Below, piece after piece: positions 26,197 to 35,617 of a stretch of 64,000 nt of DNA; the first letter of the stretch is position 1, and every line of letters begins with the position of its first letter. The notes below the pieces were generated by a model. That model did no database searches. It was not told the DNA's origin and was given only the letters and a program-made list of their open reading frames with translations. The stretch covers positions 1 through 64,000 of the forward strand of contig NZ_LASA01000066.1 of assembly GCF_001562015.1 (NCBI RefSeq). Direction: 5' to 3'. The stretch is from Endozoicomonas arenosclerae. Lineage in GTDB: Bacteria > Pseudomonadota > Gammaproteobacteria > Pseudomonadales > Endozoicomonadaceae. The translations under genes were made by a program, and so were the position numbers.

Positions 26197-26367
26197 TTTT
26201 TGGCTATACATACTTTGCCGTTTGAGATACAGTCCAAAACCACTCAAAGAGATCATCAAGGGCAGAATAAAAAATAAACATCCAGTGATGGAAATCCGAT
26301 CCGTTTGAGTGCTTAAAACATTAAGTATAAAAAACGAAAGACAAGCAGTAATGATTAAAAAATACAC
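26194..26367 (-). CDS. Candidate small membrane protein (57 aa), overlapping the opposite-strand gene
   Basis: A GTG at 26367 preceded by AGGACA opens a 57-codon frame with two hydrophobic segments (YFLIITACLSFFILNV and ITGCLFFILPLMISLSGFGL) and a positively charged tail (LKRQSMYSQK). The frame is open further upstream to a GTG at 26400. What favours a real gene is the strong terminator that begins at its stop codon. Against it, the first 17 bases overlap the start of the secreted protein gene on the plus strand, and I recognise no family. Low confidence. Confidence 0.35.
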   Translation of the reverse strand: MYFLIITACLSFFILNVLSTQTDRISITGCLFFILPLMISLSGFGLYLKRQSMYSQK

Positions 26368-26848
26368 ATCTGTCCTGACAACAGCGATTTTGGCATCCAC
26401 TCTTTCTTTTTCTGTTCAGGCTTCTGAATGGTTTAATTCCAAGGATGGTGTTGGAAATACAGTAGCACATACCGAAAGCACAGATAAAACCACCTACCTG
26501 TTCTACACCAGGATTGATGGTGATGAAAAGCTTCAGGTATTGAATAAAGATACCTATTACCTGCGCGATGGTGATGAAATTAATGTCACTCTTTCTATCG
26601 ATGATATGGAAGACAGCTACTACCTCGAAGGGACAGTAGATGAAGGGATGCTGGTTATCCATGAACTGGATAATTACAGGGAAATGAAAGGGCTTTCTGC
26701 CCAAATGAAAATGTCAGACAGCCTTTCTATCCGTTTTTCATTCGAACCACGTGATGAAAAAGGAAATCGTCAGGAAACCGTAGACCGAGTGTTTAACTTC
26801 TCTCTGGATGGCTCAAGTCGCACGATGTCTGAAGCCTACTACAACTGA
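26351..26848 (+). CDS. Secreted protein of unknown function
   Basis: A 165-residue protein with signal peptide MIKKYTSVLTTAILASTLSF and cleavage after VQASE. The mature part is acidic and strand-rich (TYLFYTRIDGDEKLQVLNKD, LRDGDEINVTLSIDDMEDSY) and ends FSLDGSSRTMSEAYYN. No domain is recognised. I use the ATG at 26351, since an upstream start (26309) would bury the signal peptide. It is followed by a strong hairpin and is probably monocistronic. It may be species-specific. Confidence 0.6.
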   Translation: MIKKYTSVLTTAILASTLSFSVQASEWFNSKDGVGNTVAHTESTDKTTYLFYTRIDGDEKLQVLNKDTYYLRDGDEINVTLSIDDMEDSYYLEGTVDEGMLVIHELDNYREMKGLSAQMKMSDSLSIRFSFEPRDEKGNRQETVDRVFNFSLDGSSRTMSEAYYN

Positions 26849-26854
26849 TTTTCA

Positions 26855-26880
26855 GGCCATACTTCAGATGAAGTATGGCC
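26855..26880 (+). terminator. Hairpin terminator after the secreted-protein gene
   Basis: A perfect 11-bp stem GGCCATACTTC / GAAGTATGGCC with a 4-nt AGAT loop starts seven bases after the stop codon. The following CTCCTTCC is only weakly U-rich. Confidence 0.6.
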
Positions 26881-27020
26881 CTCCTTCCAGACTCAACCTG
26901 TCCCATGCAATGATATTCTTTCCTGAACAGCATACATAGCTTAACTGGCGAAACCCGAATAATCAGAGCAAAATAGAGTCCATTCGACCTGTTTTTATGA
27001 TGTCTGAGGTAGAGATTTTA

Positions 27021-27560
27021 ATGGAGAGATTGCTAGAGAGAGTGTTGTACTCTGCACGCTGGTTACTGGCGCCCATGTATCTGGGTCTGAGCCTGGTGCT
27101 CATCGTATTACTCATAGAGTTTTATCAGGGTGTGCTGTATCTGGCGTTCAATGTTCTGGAAATGGCAGAGCATGATGTCACACTGAAAGTGCTGACACTG
27201 ATTGATGTAGTGCTGGTAGCAGGGCTGATCGTAATGGTGATGTACTCCGGTTACGAGAACTTTGTGTCCAAGCTCGATATTGATGAAGACACTGAAAAAC
27301 TGAGCTGGCTGGGTAAAATGGACAGCAGCTCTCTGAAAGCCAAGCTGGCTGCCTCGATCGTTGCCATATCGTCCATCCAACTGCTGAAAGTCTTTATGAA
27401 TGCGGAGAATATTACCAACGACAAGTTACTGATGAATGTCGTCATGCATATGACCTTTGTGATTTCAGCATTATTGATGGGGTTCCTGGATCACTATGGC
27501 CGGAAGAAGCCCAAGACTAATGGCGTAAGCAGCCCGGTTTCAGAAAAACTGATTGATTAG
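27021..27560 (+). CDS. YqhA/UPF0114 family inner-membrane protein
   Basis: A 179-residue membrane protein with four predicted hydrophobic segments. Strong family stretches are [57 protein letters not shown] and [15 protein letters not shown], which run parallel to E. coli YqhA. I prefer the ATG at 27021, where homology starts; the ATG at 26997 would add eight residues. The family function is not established. It is convergent with the giant helical protein gene, 13 bp from its end. Confidence 0.85.
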   Translation: MERLLERVLYSARWLLAPMYLGLSLVLIVLLIEFYQGVLYLAFNVLEMAEHDVTLKVLTLIDVVLVAGLIVMVMYSGYENFVSKLDIDEDTEKLSWLGKMDSSSLKAKLAASIVAISSIQLLKVFMNAENITNDKLLMNVVMHMTFVISALLMGFLDHYGRKKPKTNGVSSPVSEKLID

Positions 27561-27573
27561 TTCTGTCAAAAAA

Positions 27574-30500
27574 CTACTGCTGCAAGGCTAGCGCAGCAGT
27601 AGCCAGCCACCGGGAGCGATCTCCCATCCATTTTTGCAGGGGCTCAGAGAGAATTCTTTGAGCCTCAGCGATCATTTTTCCTCTTATAGACATCGCCAGT
27701 TGTATATCTCCGTGCTTGAGGAGAGACAGATAGATTTTCAGCATCTCTTCAAGGTTGTACTTCTGACCGTTACTGTTCAACTGTCTGGCGTTGCTCAGAG
27801 CATGATGTCTTGAGTACAGTTCCTGCTCCAGTTCAACAAGAGCCTGCTGGCCTATTACTGCCAGATTCACAGGTGTGCCCAGGCGTCTGGAATGTTCAGC
27901 AGGCAGCAGTCTGAAAATGCCCAGTTTATCTTTGGCACTAAGTGCCGGGTGCTGAAAAAAGATCGACTTCAGACTTGAGGGAGACTCTGTTGCAATCCGG
28001 TAGCAGATGGCCAGACAAGCTTTCCTTTCCTCGCCTGAAATTTTACCGGTGAGTTTTTTCAGCAATCGATCCGGACTGGCCCTGCGATTCCTGATAGCGG
28101 CAATAATCAGATCAGGATGCTGCAGTGCAGAAGCCACTTCCACGGTTCGGGTGAGAGAAGCTTCTCCGAATTTTTCAACGACTCTCAACTCTTTGGAAGA
28201 TAACTGTTCAGGATCTGAAGGTAAGGCATCAGCGAGCTTCAACAAAGCATCAGAAAAGCTGCTGTCCACTTCAAGATTCTCCGGGAGCATATGAACCAGC
28301 GCCTTGCGTCGGCAGTCTGGCAATGGAGCTTCAGGTAATAAAAAGCAATCAAGGAGGAAGTCACCGAGACATCCTTCCATAATCTCCTGTTTGACAGAAA
28401 CTGACTGAACAGAGGAAAACAGTTCAATGGCACGTTCACTGCTCTCTTCACTGTCGAGAGGGAGGTGTTCGATCAGCTTGGCGCAGGCTTTTTCGCTGAA
28501 GCCAGGATAGGCGTCACCTTGTAAAACTTTCAGTTGATGAAGTAAACAGGGAATCTGTTTCTTATCAGAGCCCGGCTTATAGACGGACAGCGTTAATTGT
28601 CTGATGAGATCCTGTTCTTTCTTCTCTCGAAGAATCTTTGCATGATCTTCAACAGGAGCTGCCTTTATGGCCAGCGGCTTTGGACTGATGCCTTGCCATC
28701 TTGCCAGAGTTTCTTCCAGCTGAGTAATGGCTTTGCCCATTAATAGTGCTTGTGAAGCATCCGCAGAAATACAAGCTTTCAAATGGTTTATTAGCAAAGC
28801 AATGTCTGCTGGAGGCAGGCTGAGTGCAAGAGCATCAGGAATGTCCGTTAACTGTTGGGCTAGAGAGTAGGCGGGCTTCAACTCCTGATGTAAAGAAGCT
28901 GGCAGACAGTCTTTTTCAATCAGAAGAATCAGACGAGCCGCGGGTAGAAAGCTTCCCTCGGAAATAGCTTGTCGCATCTTAGCCAGTCCGGCTTCTTCGT
29001 TAGCCCGAAAGCCTGTTCCGGTATATTGTGCGATGCCCTGATACAGCCCACGTTCTTCTGTATGGCCAATGAAGGGGGCAATCAAGTAGCGATAGCATTC
29101 AGATTTAACACCAGAATCGGTATCCGGATTGAGCAGGCACCAGTCGAGCAAACGACATTGAGCTTCTACATGGAGGCGTTCTGCACTCTGGCATAGCTCA
29201 GCGACAATGTCGGTTTTTGTGTTTTCCGGTTTCAGGTGGTGCCAGGCCAGCATGGCCAGAAGATAAGGCCCTGTTGTTTTGCTGTATGTGCTTTTCTTGA
29301 GTAATGCATTATAAGCGGATGAAAAATCCCTGAATTCAACCAGTCTGGAACCCATGGTCAGATAAATATCAGGAGCAAATCTTTCACTGGCAAGTATGCA
29401 CTGCTGTTCTGTAGGAAGCTCATTTTTATCGTTTGCCACCCAGGCTCTTAATGAAGCTCTTTCCGGGGCGCCGGGTGAGAAATGTTTGACTAAAGGCCTT
29501 GCTTCCTCCTTGGAAAGCACTCCAAGCCCCAGGCTGAGGCACAGTAGCTTAATCTTTTCTCTGTCTTTCACAGACTTGTTTTTAGCCTGTCCTAAAACGT
29601 ATTCCTTGCAGGGATCTCCGTTCAGGAAAGTGACGATCAGCCGGGCAAGAGGTTTTTGATGCCCTGAATGGTTTTCTATGATCTGCTCAGATTCTTGTGG
29701 TGTTAATGTGTGCACACCTTGTGCATGGAGGGCTCTGATCCACTCAGCAGCCATGGCTGGCTCTTCCATTAGAGTACTGACCAGATAATTCACGTGAGCT
29801 TGCAGGGAAGTCTGGGAAGACTGATGCAGCTTGCTGAAAAAAGCCTTGTCTTTTTTGTGGAGCCCCATATGCATGCTTTTGGCCAGTGAGTCTGCAGCTT
29901 GTTCAGTTTCTTCGGTCAGACGTACTTCCAGGTCTTCAGCCAGAGCTGATGTGTCTTCGCCCTCATGCTCTTCGATATAGGAGCATAACCCCTGTAATTG
30001 CTGGCCTTTGAGCTCATGCTCGAGCTTTTCAAACTTCTGCTGCTGATCTTTGATTTTCTCAAGAAGCTGAGTTAACAGCTGTCTGGTTTGAGCTTCGAGC
30101 CGACGGGGAACGGAAGAAAGGTGTGCGATAGCTCTGAGTGTCAGGGCCAAAGGATCAGAGTCTTCATATTGAAGACACTGTTCAGCCACCCTTAAAACTT
30201 GAGCTGGAGGCTGCTCTGATTCCAGTGATCTTTCCATAGCATGCTGGTGACAAGGGTTAGGAAATGAACTCGGCAGTTTGAAGTGATACAGCTCGTTTCT
30301 CCTGGCCAGCGGTCCAAAGCATTGAACGGCTTTTTGTTCCAACTCTGACGCTTCTTTACTTAATGTCATGGACTGCCTGTCCAGCTCTGCCAGTCTTTTT
30401 TCCAGGATTGTCTGGGCACAGGATAAATGGTTTTGAGTTAAGCTGTGAGTTCTGACAATGAGGGTGTCCATTGCTTTTATCAGCTTTAGAAAGATCTCGC

Positions 30501-32664
30501 GATCAATATGACGGCTGGAATAGGTGAATAAACTTTGTGTTTTATCGAGCCAGACTTTAAGAATAGCGGGATTTTGTTCATCCTTAAGAGATTCGAAAAT
30601 TCGCAGCAACTCTTGCCCTTTGATAGGTGCATCGAGAGGATGATGGGTGACGACCTGCATTTTGCACAGTTCTGAATAGTGGAGAGGCAGTTCACCGAGC
30701 AGGACTCGATGGTCCTGAGGATCTTTCCTGTCTTCTTGTTTGGAGTGAGCATGTCGTCTTCTCATCCGATCCGATTGGTTGGCCGCCTGGTATTGCCTGC
30801 TGAAATTTTTGAAAGCGGCTGTATCCCCCTGTTCGAGAGCCAATTTACTTAGTGACTCATAAATATGACCATAGTCTTTCGGGCTGATTCCCAAATCAGA
30901 AGCGATAGCCAGGGCCAGGTGGAGAGAGGTTTCTGCTAAGGAAAAATAGCTGTAATGATTTTTAAGGTCATACCAGAAACTGTTAAAGAAAGCGTGTTCA
31001 TGGTGCCAGCGTTTGAGCAAGTGGCTTTTCCGGCCCACGGTCTTAAGTAATTCTTCAAATACCGCTTCTTTGGATAGACTGGCTGAGCAATGGTTGAGTG
31101 ATGCAAGACGATACAAAGTAGCCAGTCTGTCTGACGACAGTGCACTCTCAATTAAAGCTTCATCACCAGAACCATGATTGTTGACCTGTACCAGATGGGT
31201 GAACACCAGTGTCTGTGGGTCGCAGGAGTATTGCCAGTCTTCAAGTAATGCCAGAGCCCTTTCCGGGAAAGGTTTGGCCTCAGCCGTTCCGGCGGCACGC
31301 CAGTCATCTACCGAACGAATACTGTCCTTGCAGAGTGGATAAAGTTCTCTTGCCCGGGCATCGGAGTGACAATGGGACAGGCAGGTAGACATGAGTTGAA
31401 CTTGATCATGCCGTTGCATTTGAGTGGACTCGGGTAACTTCCTGCTGCACAGGTAAAGTGCATAAGCAAGATCTGGGCAGAATCTTATCCAAGGTTTCAT
31501 CTCAGGCTTGAGCAACGATACCAACAAGATTTCGCGTTGTTGAGGTGTACCGGAAACCAGATATAACTCAGCCAGTCGTTGTTGCGCTGGAGCGAAGTCA
31601 TTGCGGGAGAGCTTATTGAGTGTTTTTTCTGCCAGATGCTCATCTCCCTTGACCCAATTGCACTCGGCCGTCCAATAATCGAAGAGAAAACGAGCTGAGT
31701 CCCCTGTTTTAGTCCCTTTTGCAGCGCAATCCTTTTCAAGAGATTTAAGAGTGGAATCGGCTTTCTCTGTATCAATATCGCCAAAAATCTCTTTGAGGTA
31801 GAGCATTGGAGCGAGCTGTCTGACATTAGGATCTTCATGGGTCATCAGCAATGATGCAAGATGGTCTCTATTTTCCTCAGAAGGTGAGCTCAGGAAATCC
31901 GCTATGTGCTTCACGACTGTCTGATCATTTGTTAACGGCTTCAGGCGCTCTATTTCTTGACAGGGGAGTGAGCACATCCATTTAAGTGCCTCATCAAACT
32001 GAAAGGCAAAGGCTTTCTCTTTTGCAGGAAGCAGTAGCTGGGCGGAAAGATCCAGTTTGGCTTTGGGACTGCCGGCATCAGCCGCTCTTCTCAGGCAGAG
32101 TAATTCAAGATCCCTGGAGCTATTGATGGGAGACGCCGAGTTAGCTGCAGCTTTAGCTATTTCGAGGTGCCAGAATATAAACTCTTCGCGATTTTCTGAC
32201 GGGAGTCGGGCCAGGCATTCATGCTGACCCAGATTTAATTTAGAGAGAAATATTATTGTCTCAAGGTACTGGATGACCTTTTTGAGTTCTTCTGCATGGC
32301 CTTCAGTCATTTTCAGCTGCTTCTCAGCAAAACTGATGGCGTTCTCAAACTTGCCTTGAGCAAAGCACCTTTCTACAACTGGCAGCAATTTCTTGAGTTG
32401 TACATTGTCGGTTTCAGGAAGCTCAGGTGTTGAACTCAAACACTGAGCTGATTTATCAAGATTGAAGGAGGCTTTTGGCGGATTGGAATCGGCACGTCTG
32501 ATGCTATAGCTGGAGAGTGTTCTTCTAGAGCCAGTCTGTGAAGCCGATGATTCTGTAGACATAATAGAAGGCACAACGGGTGGTTGAACCGTTTGTGGTT
32601 CCACGTGTTGTAGTTGTTGGGATGCATGTAATGAATCCGAGCTGGCTTCTGGTCCCTGCAGCAT
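27574..32664 (-). CDS. Giant (1,696 aa) alpha-helical repeat protein of unknown function
   Basis: One uninterrupted frame of 1,696 codons. The ATG at 32664 follows GGAGGT; an in-frame ATG at 32682 would precede it. There is no signal peptide or membrane segment. Residues 1-100 are rich in Ser, Gln and Pro and look disordered. The rest is almost wholly helical with TPR/Sel1-like patches (CFAQGKFENAISFAEKQLKM, LRRAADAGSPKAKLDLSAQL, YLTMGSRLVEFRDFSSAYNA) and a charged, coiled-coil-like stretch (QQQKFEKLEHELKGQQLQ). It could be a scaffold or a secreted host-directed protein; neither is shown by sequence. It is monocistronic. Confidence 0.75.
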   Translation of the reverse strand: MLQGPEASSDSLHASQQLQHVEPQTVQPPVVPSIMSTESSASQTGSRRTLSSYSIRRADSNPPKASFNLDKSAQCLSSTPELPETDNVQLKKLLPVVERCFAQGKFENAISFAEKQLKMTEGHAEELKKVIQYLETIIFLSKLNLGQHECLARLPSENREEFIFWHLEIAKAAANSASPINSSRDLELLCLRRAADAGSPKAKLDLSAQLLLPAKEKAFAFQFDEALKWMCSLPCQEIERLKPLTNDQTVVKHIADFLSSPSEENRDHLASLLMTHEDPNVRQLAPMLYLKEIFGDIDTEKADSTLKSLEKDCAAKGTKTGDSARFLFDYWTAECNWVKGDEHLAEKTLNKLSRNDFAPAQQRLAELYLVSGTPQQREILLVSLLKPEMKPWIRFCPDLAYALYLCSRKLPESTQMQRHDQVQLMSTCLSHCHSDARARELYPLCKDSIRSVDDWRAAGTAEAKPFPERALALLEDWQYSCDPQTLVFTHLVQVNNHGSGDEALIESALSSDRLATLYRLASLNHCSASLSKEAVFEELLKTVGRKSHLLKRWHHEHAFFNSFWYDLKNHYSYFSLAETSLHLALAIASDLGISPKDYGHIYESLSKLALEQGDTAAFKNFSRQYQAANQSDRMRRRHAHSKQEDRKDPQDHRVLLGELPLHYSELCKMQVVTHHPLDAPIKGQELLRIFESLKDEQNPAILKVWLDKTQSLFTYSSRHIDREIFLKLIKAMDTLIVRTHSLTQNHLSCAQTILEKRLAELDRQSMTLSKEASELEQKAVQCFGPLARRNELYHFKLPSSFPNPCHQHAMERSLESEQPPAQVLRVAEQCLQYEDSDPLALTLRAIAHLSSVPRRLEAQTRQLLTQLLEKIKDQQQKFEKLEHELKGQQLQGLCSYIEEHEGEDTSALAEDLEVRLTEETEQAADSLAKSMHMGLHKKDKAFFSKLHQSSQTSLQAHVNYLVSTLMEEPAMAAEWIRALHAQGVHTLTPQESEQIIENHSGHQKPLARLIVTFLNGDPCKEYVLGQAKNKSVKDREKIKLLCLSLGLGVLSKEEARPLVKHFSPGAPERASLRAWVANDKNELPTEQQCILASERFAPDIYLTMGSRLVEFRDFSSAYNALLKKSTYSKTTGPYLLAMLAWHHLKPENTKTDIVAELCQSAERLHVEAQCRLLDWCLLNPDTDSGVKSECYRYLIAPFIGHTEERGLYQGIAQYTGTGFRANEEAGLAKMRQAISEGSFLPAARLILLIEKDCLPASLHQELKPAYSLAQQLTDIPDALALSLPPADIALLINHLKACISADASQALLMGKAITQLEETLARWQGISPKPLAIKAAPVEDHAKILREKKEQDLIRQLTLSVYKPGSDKKQIPCLLHQLKVLQGDAYPGFSEKACAKLIEHLPLDSEESSERAIELFSSVQSVSVKQEIMEGCLGDFLLDCFLLPEAPLPDCRRKALVHMLPENLEVDSSFSDALLKLADALPSDPEQLSSKELRVVEKFGEASLTRTVEVASALQHPDLIIAAIRNRRASPDRLLKKLTGKISGEERKACLAICYRIATESPSSLKSIFFQHPALSAKDKLGIFRLLPAEHSRRLGTPVNLAVIGQQALVELEQELYSRHHALSNARQLNSNGQKYNLEEMLKIYLSLLKHGDIQLAMSIRGKMIAEAQRILSEPLQKWMGDRSRWLATAALALQQ

Positions 32665-32838
32665 GTTTTGACCTCCTGTCATTGCAATAGCGCACGCCAG
32701 ATGAAGGCATCTGGGTATAGTTGAGACCCTGAGGCTGGTGGAAAGTTCCTGCTGAATTAAGTAAGCGTCCTGATATGGAACGGGTGGTTTAGAATTTATA
32801 ATTTGAGTATTAACTAACCTTTTCTCAGTCTCGCTCTC

Positions 32839-33453
32839 ATGTTGCTTTATACACTGGATTTATTTGGTACCGCGGTGTTCGCCATCAGTGGTGCCTGGCT
32901 GGCCTGCCGCAAGGATATGGATATATTTGGCGCAATGGTCCTGGCCTTTGTGACAGCAGTCGGCGGAGGTACGATTCGCGATGTGCTTCTGGGTGCGACA
33001 CCGGTATTTTGGGTGCAGGATCATGATTATGTACTGGTGATCCTTGCTTCAACATTATTGGCTCTGCTGATCAGGCGCTGGCACGATCAGACTCATAATC
33101 TTTTATTGATTGCCGATGCCCTTGGACTGGCGGTGTTCACCGTTATTGGTGTTACCAAGGCTATGGCCTTTGGTGCATCTCCGACGGTGGCTGTGATGAT
33201 GGGGGTGTTGACCGGATGTGGCGGGGGTGCCATTCGGGATCTGTTGTCGGGAGAAATTCCGCTGGTTCTGAAAAAAGAAGTTTACGCTTTTGCCGCCATG
33301 GCAGGTGGTGCCTTGTTTGTTGTGTTGGAGCCACATACCGGAACTGGTGAGGCCACACTGATTTCCGCAGGAGTGGTCCTGGCACTCAGATTGCTGGCCA
33401 TGTATAAAAAAGTCTCTCTTCCCCGTTTCGACCTGCCTCCAGTCGCCCGCTGA
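32839..33453 (+). CDS. TRIC-type cation channel / UPF0126 (YicG-like) membrane protein
   Basis: A 204-residue membrane protein with about seven hydrophobic segments in two related halves. Each half has the family's glycine-rich motif: GGGTIRDVLLGATPVFWV in the first and CGGGAIRDLLSGEIPLVL in the second. Members form small trimeric cation channels related to eukaryotic TRIC. The start MLLYTLDLFGTAVFAISGAW is typical. The upstream gene is divergent, and a strong terminator follows. Confidence 0.88.
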   Translation: MLLYTLDLFGTAVFAISGAWLACRKDMDIFGAMVLAFVTAVGGGTIRDVLLGATPVFWVQDHDYVLVILASTLLALLIRRWHDQTHNLLLIADALGLAVFTVIGVTKAMAFGASPTVAVMMGVLTGCGGGAIRDLLSGEIPLVLKKEVYAFAAMAGGALFVVLEPHTGTGEATLISAGVVLALRLLAMYKKVSLPRFDLPPVAR

Positions 33454-33460
33454 CCTGTAC

Positions 33461-33496
33461 AGAGCTCTGATTTATAGCCTTTTTAATCAGAGCTCT
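33461..33496 (+). terminator. Rho-independent terminator after the TRIC-like gene
   Basis: A perfect 12-bp stem AGAGCTCTGATT / AATCAGAGCTCT with a 12-nt loop, followed by TTGATTTTAA. It starts seven bases after the stop codon. Confidence 0.8.
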
Positions 33497-33607
33497 TTGA
33501 TTTTAATAACAGTTACTTACTAGTCGTCGTTTATGCCTGTAAAACAAGGCATGGACGCGAATCTGCGTCTATACATTTCAAACCAACACACACATTGAGG
33601 TTTGAAA

Positions 33608-34945
33608 ATGGCTTTCTGTTCACGACAGAGGGTGGCTGTCCTGTCACCTCTATTTGCTGCCATGGCAGTTTCCTTTCACTCCGGCTCAGCGCATTCTGCT
33701 GGCTACGGTATTTATGAAAACTCGGCGAGCTATATGGGTACAGCCTTTGCGGGGAAGGCTTCCAACCCACAAGATGCGTCTATCGCTGCTAATAATCCGG
33801 CGGGTATCGCTTTTGTTGAAGGTACACAGATTTCTGTGGGTTCAGCCGTTATTTTTAAAGGGGGAGAGTTTGAGGGTAAGCATACCAGACCAAATCCACT
33901 TCCAAGACAACCAGATATAACTGTTGCTGAAGGGAAAACCAAAGATTTCCAGTCCACTACATGGGTTCCTTTTGGTCATTTTGTGATTCCAGTGAATGAA
34001 CAACTCAGTTTTGGTTTGAGTGGTTATGGCCCTTATGGAATTGAGCTGGATTATGATAAAGACTGGGCTGGCCGATATTTTGGTAATAAAACCAGCGTTA
34101 AAACCATTAATCTTCAGGGAATTGTTTCCTACAAATTTCAGGAAGATTTTTCCGTTGGCTTCGGATTAATCGGTTCTTACGTCAAGGGAAAGTTGACCCA
34201 GAAGACGGACCTCACGAACTTTATGATTCCCGATCAGCCTGCGGCAGAAGCCAAGGTTGATGGGGACGCTGAAACACTTGGCTGGACTCTCGGTGCACTG
34301 TGGAAAGTTAATGAAAAGACAAATCTGGGTCTTGCCTATTTTTCCCAGTTGGAATTCAAACTGAAGGGCGATGTCAAAGCCGATGGTACATTGCTGGGCC
34401 AGCCTGTTAATAAAAAATCAAAAGGGAAGCTTGATATCACTATGCCGGAGAAGGCGGCCCTTAGCTTGACGCATCACTTGAATGATCAATGGGCCGTGAT
34501 GGCAGAAGCAACCTGGACTCGCTGGAGCCGCTTCGAAGAATTTTATGTCAGAGCGGATGATCCTGCCATGTCCAGTTTTGTCCCCATCAACTGGAAAGAT
34601 GTCTGGGCGTGGAGCTTCGGTGCTTCCTGGCAGGTGATGCCTGAGTGGCAACTCAGGGCAGGTTATATGTTTGACCAGTCCCCAGTGGACGATAAAAACA
34701 GAACAGCTCGTACTCCTGATGCAGATCGTAACTGGTTTACTCTTGGGGCTAACTGGAAACCTGATCCCAAATTCTCTATCGACCTTTCCTATGCTTACGT
34801 CAGCCTGAAGAAAGGAAAAATCAACGAAACCCAGCATAACCCTCCAGGAGTCTCTCCCGATGTAGTTGATAGCTACGGCGCACTAACCGGTGAATACAAC
34901 AACAGTTCTAATATTGTGGCTGCACAATTGAATTATATTTTCTAG
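33608..34945 (+). CDS. FadL/OmpP1-family outer-membrane transporter
   Basis: A 445-residue porin. The signal peptide ends near HSGSAHSAG, followed by YGIYENSASYMGTAFAGKAS and DASIAANNPAGIAF, the FadL hatch with NPAG. The end NNSSNIVAAQLNYIF has the C-terminal Phe used for barrel insertion. Residues 80-130 contain the loop before the FGLSGYGPYGIELDYDKDWA stretch, a common FadL region. The ATG at 33608 follows GAGG at 7 nt. It differs clearly from the paralogue at 24402, so the two may take different hydrophobic substrates. It is followed by a terminator. Confidence 0.88.
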   Translation: MAFCSRQRVAVLSPLFAAMAVSFHSGSAHSAGYGIYENSASYMGTAFAGKASNPQDASIAANNPAGIAFVEGTQISVGSAVIFKGGEFEGKHTRPNPLPRQPDITVAEGKTKDFQSTTWVPFGHFVIPVNEQLSFGLSGYGPYGIELDYDKDWAGRYFGNKTSVKTINLQGIVSYKFQEDFSVGFGLIGSYVKGKLTQKTDLTNFMIPDQPAAEAKVDGDAETLGWTLGALWKVNEKTNLGLAYFSQLEFKLKGDVKADGTLLGQPVNKKSKGKLDITMPEKAALSLTHHLNDQWAVMAEATWTRWSRFEEFYVRADDPAMSSFVPINWKDVWAWSFGASWQVMPEWQLRAGYMFDQSPVDDKNRTARTPDADRNWFTLGANWKPDPKFSIDLSYAYVSLKKGKINETQHNPPGVSPDVVDSYGALTGEYNNSSNIVAAQLNYIF

Positions 34946-34958
34946 ACTTGTTACGCCC

Positions 34959-34983
34959 AGCCTGCCTGTTGAACGGGCAGGCT
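34959..34983 (+). terminator. Rho-independent terminator after the second FadL-like gene
   Basis: AGCCTGCC pairs with GGCAGGCT across a 9-nt loop and is followed by ATTTTA. It starts 13 bases after the stop codon. Confidence 0.75.
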
Positions 34984-35017
34984 ATTTTACTGCTATTGCT
35001 GAACCAGGAAGTCAACA

Positions 35018-35590
35018 ATGGGAAATGTCTTGAGTCACAATAAAACCAAATTGCGTGTTATCACTGCTGCTTTGATGGCCTCTGCAGCTATTTTTGTCTC
35101 TGGGTGTGCCACACATTCAGCCCAAAACAAGGATGAAGTGATTACGGACAAACGTGTGATTGATCAGAATAAAGTCTGTCAGGATCTGGGACAGATTTTT
35201 ACCAAAAGCCATAATGGCTTTACCGATATCCGAAAGCAGCCCGCTTTTTACAATAAGATCACTATCTGGCAAACGGATTTCCAGCCTCTGGATGGTGGGT
35301 GTGAAATCTGGCAGTGGTCGAACCGTTACAGCTATGTCTGCAGTCGTGTTTTGCCCGATGAACAGACCGCAACCCGTGTATTTGATGAAGCGTCCCGCAT
35401 TATTGGCCAATGTCTGCCCGAAAAGTGGAGTCAGCAACAGGTAGCCTTGCCGGATCAGAAAGGTCAGAAAGTTCAATACTCCATCAATAACCAGGTCAGA
35501 GGCTCTCTGGAAAAAGTCAGTACCGGAGGCCTGTTTTCCAAAGATTGGACAGTCTATCTGTTAATTTCATCCCCCGAAAATACTCAATAA
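35018..35590 (+). CDS. Predicted lipoprotein of unknown function
   Basis: A 190-residue protein with an N-terminal signal and lipobox VSGC (AAIFVSGCATHSAQ), so it should be lipidated at Cys after cleavage. The mature part has paired cysteines (KVCQDL, GGCEIW, YVCSRV, GQCLPE) that fit disulfides. No family is recognised. The start follows AGGAA. The alpha/beta hydrolase gene begins 27 bp after its stop, so the lipoprotein, hydrolase and MlaA genes may form one operon. Confidence 0.65.
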   Translation: MGNVLSHNKTKLRVITAALMASAAIFVSGCATHSAQNKDEVITDKRVIDQNKVCQDLGQIFTKSHNGFTDIRKQPAFYNKITIWQTDFQPLDGGCEIWQWSNRYSYVCSRVLPDEQTATRVFDEASRIIGQCLPEKWSQQQVALPDQKGQKVQYSINNQVRGSLEKVSTGGLFSKDWTVYLLISSPENTQ

Positions 35591-35617
35591 CGTTCTATTT
35601 GTGGGTTTATATCGGTT

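Noticed and set aside
33103-33385. Minus-strand frames inside the TRIC-like gene
   Set aside because: His/Pro/Ser-rich shadow translations opposite a clear membrane-protein gene.
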